From assembly GCF_030698145.1 (NCBI RefSeq), contig NZ_JAUYNW010000065.1, positions 1-42,587 of the forward strand: 42,587 nucleotides of DNA, in the 5' to 3' direction. Made by a program: the position numbers and the translations under genes. Numbering within the stretch: the stretch's first letter is position 1; each line of letters begins with the position of its first letter. A model generated the notes under the pieces. It ran no database searches and was not told where the DNA came from. It worked only from the letters and a program-made list of their open reading frames with translations. Below, piece by piece: positions 41,120-42,587 of the stretch. This DNA is from Phenylobacterium sp. Lineage in GTDB: Bacteria; Pseudomonadota; Alphaproteobacteria; Caulobacterales; Caulobacteraceae.

Positions 41120-41609
41120 CCCCCAAACCACGCACACCGCCCCGACCGCCTGGCTGCCATTACAGGTCAGTCGGTTTCGAGCGAGTTGCGATACCCACAA
41201 TCGCTGCATGGGTAATCGGCTTGATGTATAATGGAAAGGCCGAAGAAATTTGATTTTCGTCAAATTTCAATAGATTCTACCGATCTATCCAAAGATGTAG
41301 ATAGTACGATCTATGCAATAATATATAGTGTTGGTGTAGTTATAGTCATGGATCGCTAAAGGTGACCCTCCGATCTAGCAACTGCCAGTCTATGAACTTC
41401 ACTATTTTAATAATAGACAACAGTCTGTCGCCACACGCTCGATGATCGCCTGGACTCATGAAGCTGAATGCTGACGCGCAATCGCTTCTCGGAGGGTCAA
41501 GCCGGTCCTCAGCAGGAGCTGCCGGGAGTCGCCTCGTCACCCTGGCCCGGGTTGCCGGCAGACCTCGAGCGCAGGCTGATACCGCACCCATCTGAAGGTC
41601 GGCCGACCC
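41120..41609. other. AT-rich intergenic region with inverted repeat
   Basis: No gene is supported. The stretch 41220-41450 is far richer in A/T than the rest (20 G/C in 60 bases at 41281-41340). It holds a perfect 9-base inverted repeat, GAAATTTGA-TTTTCG-TCAAATTTC (41245-41268), a TATAAT at 41227, and two CGATCTAT copies near 41280 and 41308. It may be the promoter area of the response regulator or foreign DNA. Confidence 0.6.
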
Positions 41610-42587
41610 CTAGATCGCTGGCGCGGCTCCATCCAATGCGGCCTCCATGGCGATCAAGAGCTTGGCCGCGTCGATCGGCTTGCCGACAAGACCATCCATG
41701 CCGGCCTGCATGTAGGAACTCAGATGATAGGCCATCACATTGGCCGTCAGGGCGAGAATGGGCGTCCGTGCGCTCCCCCTTCCGGACTCCTCCTGGCGTA
41801 TGATGCGGGTTGCGGTCAGCCCATCCATGACCGGCATCTGGGCGTCCATGAGGATCAGATCCCAGTCCGCCGCCCGCCAAGCCTCCACGGCTTCCGCCCC
41901 GTTCTCGACGACGACGGGGTTGAGGCCCGCCTGCTGAAGGATCGTCTGGATGACAATCCTGTTCACGGGGTTGTCTTCGGCGACCAGGATGCGGAGAGCG
42001 CCGGGATCGTCGAATGCCGCTTCGTCGGCCGCCGCGGCCTCCCGTGAAGTCGTCCGCTGGCGTTCCATCTGGGGCAACGGCAGCCTGGCGGTGAAGGTGG
42101 AGCCGACACCTTCCTCGCTCTCGACGGTGACGTCGCCGCCCATCAAGCGGGCGAGTTCGCGGGAAATCGCCAGGCCCAGGCCTGTGCCGCCGAACCTTCT
42201 GGTGATCGAGGGGTCAGCTTGGGTGAACTTCTGGAACAGGTCGCCGATCTTTTCTGGCGATATCCCAATCCCAGTGTCGCGGACGGAGAAGCGCAACTGG
42301 CCGTCCGCGTTCGACACCGCCAGGGCGACCAGCCCGTGGGAGGTGAACTTCAGGGCGTTGGAGGCCAGGTTGCTGACGATCTGGCGGACGCGCGTCGGGT
42401 CGCCCTTGAAGATCCCCTCGGCCTCCGGCGCGATCTCCAGGGTTAAGGCGACGTCCTTCCCGGCGGCCATGGCCTGGAGGTTGGCGAAGACGGCGCGGGC
42501 GATCTCGGCGAGGTCGACCTCCCCCGCCTCGATGGTCAGTTTTCCGGCCTCGATCTTGGAGATGTCCAGCAGGTCGTTGAGCAGGCT
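41610..42587 (-). CDS. Hybrid sensor histidine kinase/response regulator, 5' truncated
   Basis: The last 325 residues of a hybrid kinase; the sensor part lies beyond the window end. The visible N-terminus is the end of the HisKA dimer helix ([16 protein letters not shown]). The HATPase domain follows with N-box [12 protein letters not shown]1 [11 protein letters not shown]-box [11 protein letters not shown] and G2 [14 protein letters not shown]-terminal receiver domain has [11 protein letters not shown], the phosphorylated Asp in [14 protein letters not shown], and Lys in GLVGKPID. It would autophosphorylate and relay through its own receiver to an Hpt protein. Its link to the nearby response regulator is only by position. 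Confidence 0.94.
   Translation of the reverse strand, partial: SLLNDLLDISKIEAGKLTIEAGEVDLAEIARAVFANLQAMAAGKDVALTLEIAPEAEGIFKGDPTRVRQIVSNLASNALKFTSHGLVALAVSNADGQLRFSVRDTGIGISPEKIGDLFQKFTQADPSITRRFGGTGLGLAISRELARLMGGDVTVESEEGVGSTFTARLPLPQMERQRTTSREAAAADEAAFDDPGALRILVAEDNPVNRIVIQTILQQAGLNPVVVENGAEAVEAWRAADWDLILMDAQMPVMDGLTATRIIRQEESGRGSARTPILALTANVMAYHLSSYMQAGMDGLVGKPIDAAKLLIAMEAALDGAAPAI

Noticed and set aside
41346..41591. Minus-strand 81-codon frame in the AT-rich spacer
   Set aside because: Its two halves differ sharply in composition, there is no ribosome site, and no family is recognisable.

Overview
The window is about 42.6 kb of a high-GC alphaproteobacterial chromosome, most likely from Caulobacterales (Caulobacter or Phenylobacterium relatives). 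I infer this from the GC-rich third codon positions, frequent GTG/TTG starts, an alphaproteobacterial FdxA and CarD pair, REP-like palindromes of a type I recall from Caulobacter and rhizobial genomes, and DctA next to tRNA-Arg. No taxonomic marker was searched. Both ends are cut inside genes: a small heat-shock protein at 1 and a hybrid histidine kinase at 42587.

Region 1 (1-24.2 kb) is mostly core metabolism. It holds sugar-precursor genes for the envelope: kdsD (arabinose-5-phosphate isomerase), a phosphomannomutase/phosphoglucomutase, UDP-glucose dehydrogenase, glmM, glmS and galU. Together these lead to Kdo, GDP-mannose or glucose-1-P, UDP-glucuronate, UDP-GlcNAc and UDP-glucose. Between them lie gpmA overlapping a RibD-like deaminase, two paralogous pentapeptide-repeat proteins, an overlapping DUF969-DUF979-DUF2891 operon, an adenine deaminase, and small membrane proteins, two of which overlap or hug other genes. 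A penicillin-acylase-family enzyme closes the region.

Region 2 (24.2-30.9 kb) has ferredoxin FdxA, the RNA-polymerase-binding regulator CarD behind a potentially structured leader, an alpha/beta hydrolase with a glutathione transferase, a membrane-free PAS chemoreceptor with a CheR-docking tail, a PAS-only protein, DctA, and tRNA-Arg(CCT).

Region 3 (30.85-33.6 kb) follows the tRNA and looks foreign: lower GC, few genes, a DUF4935-type PIN protein, a small DUF6968-like protein, and a startless open frame. I see no integrase and no repeated att site.

Region 4 (33.6-40.2 kb) is a probable acyl-CoA catabolic cluster: acyl-CoA dehydrogenase, amidohydrolase, hot-dog protein and acyl-CoA synthetase, with two TetR regulators. 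One TetR has an additional helix-turn-helix domain at its N-terminus. A 15-base motif recurs (14/15 identical) in the two promoter regions of this cluster and is my best candidate for a shared operator.

Region 5 (40.2-42.6 kb) has a serine-recombinase relic, an orphan NarL/LuxR-type response regulator, an AT-rich spacer with a perfect inverted repeat, and the partial hybrid kinase. Dispersed palindromic elements sit at several gene ends (9973, 15179, 20941, 27124).

No CRISPR array, rRNA gene, intact insertion sequence or intact phage was seen.
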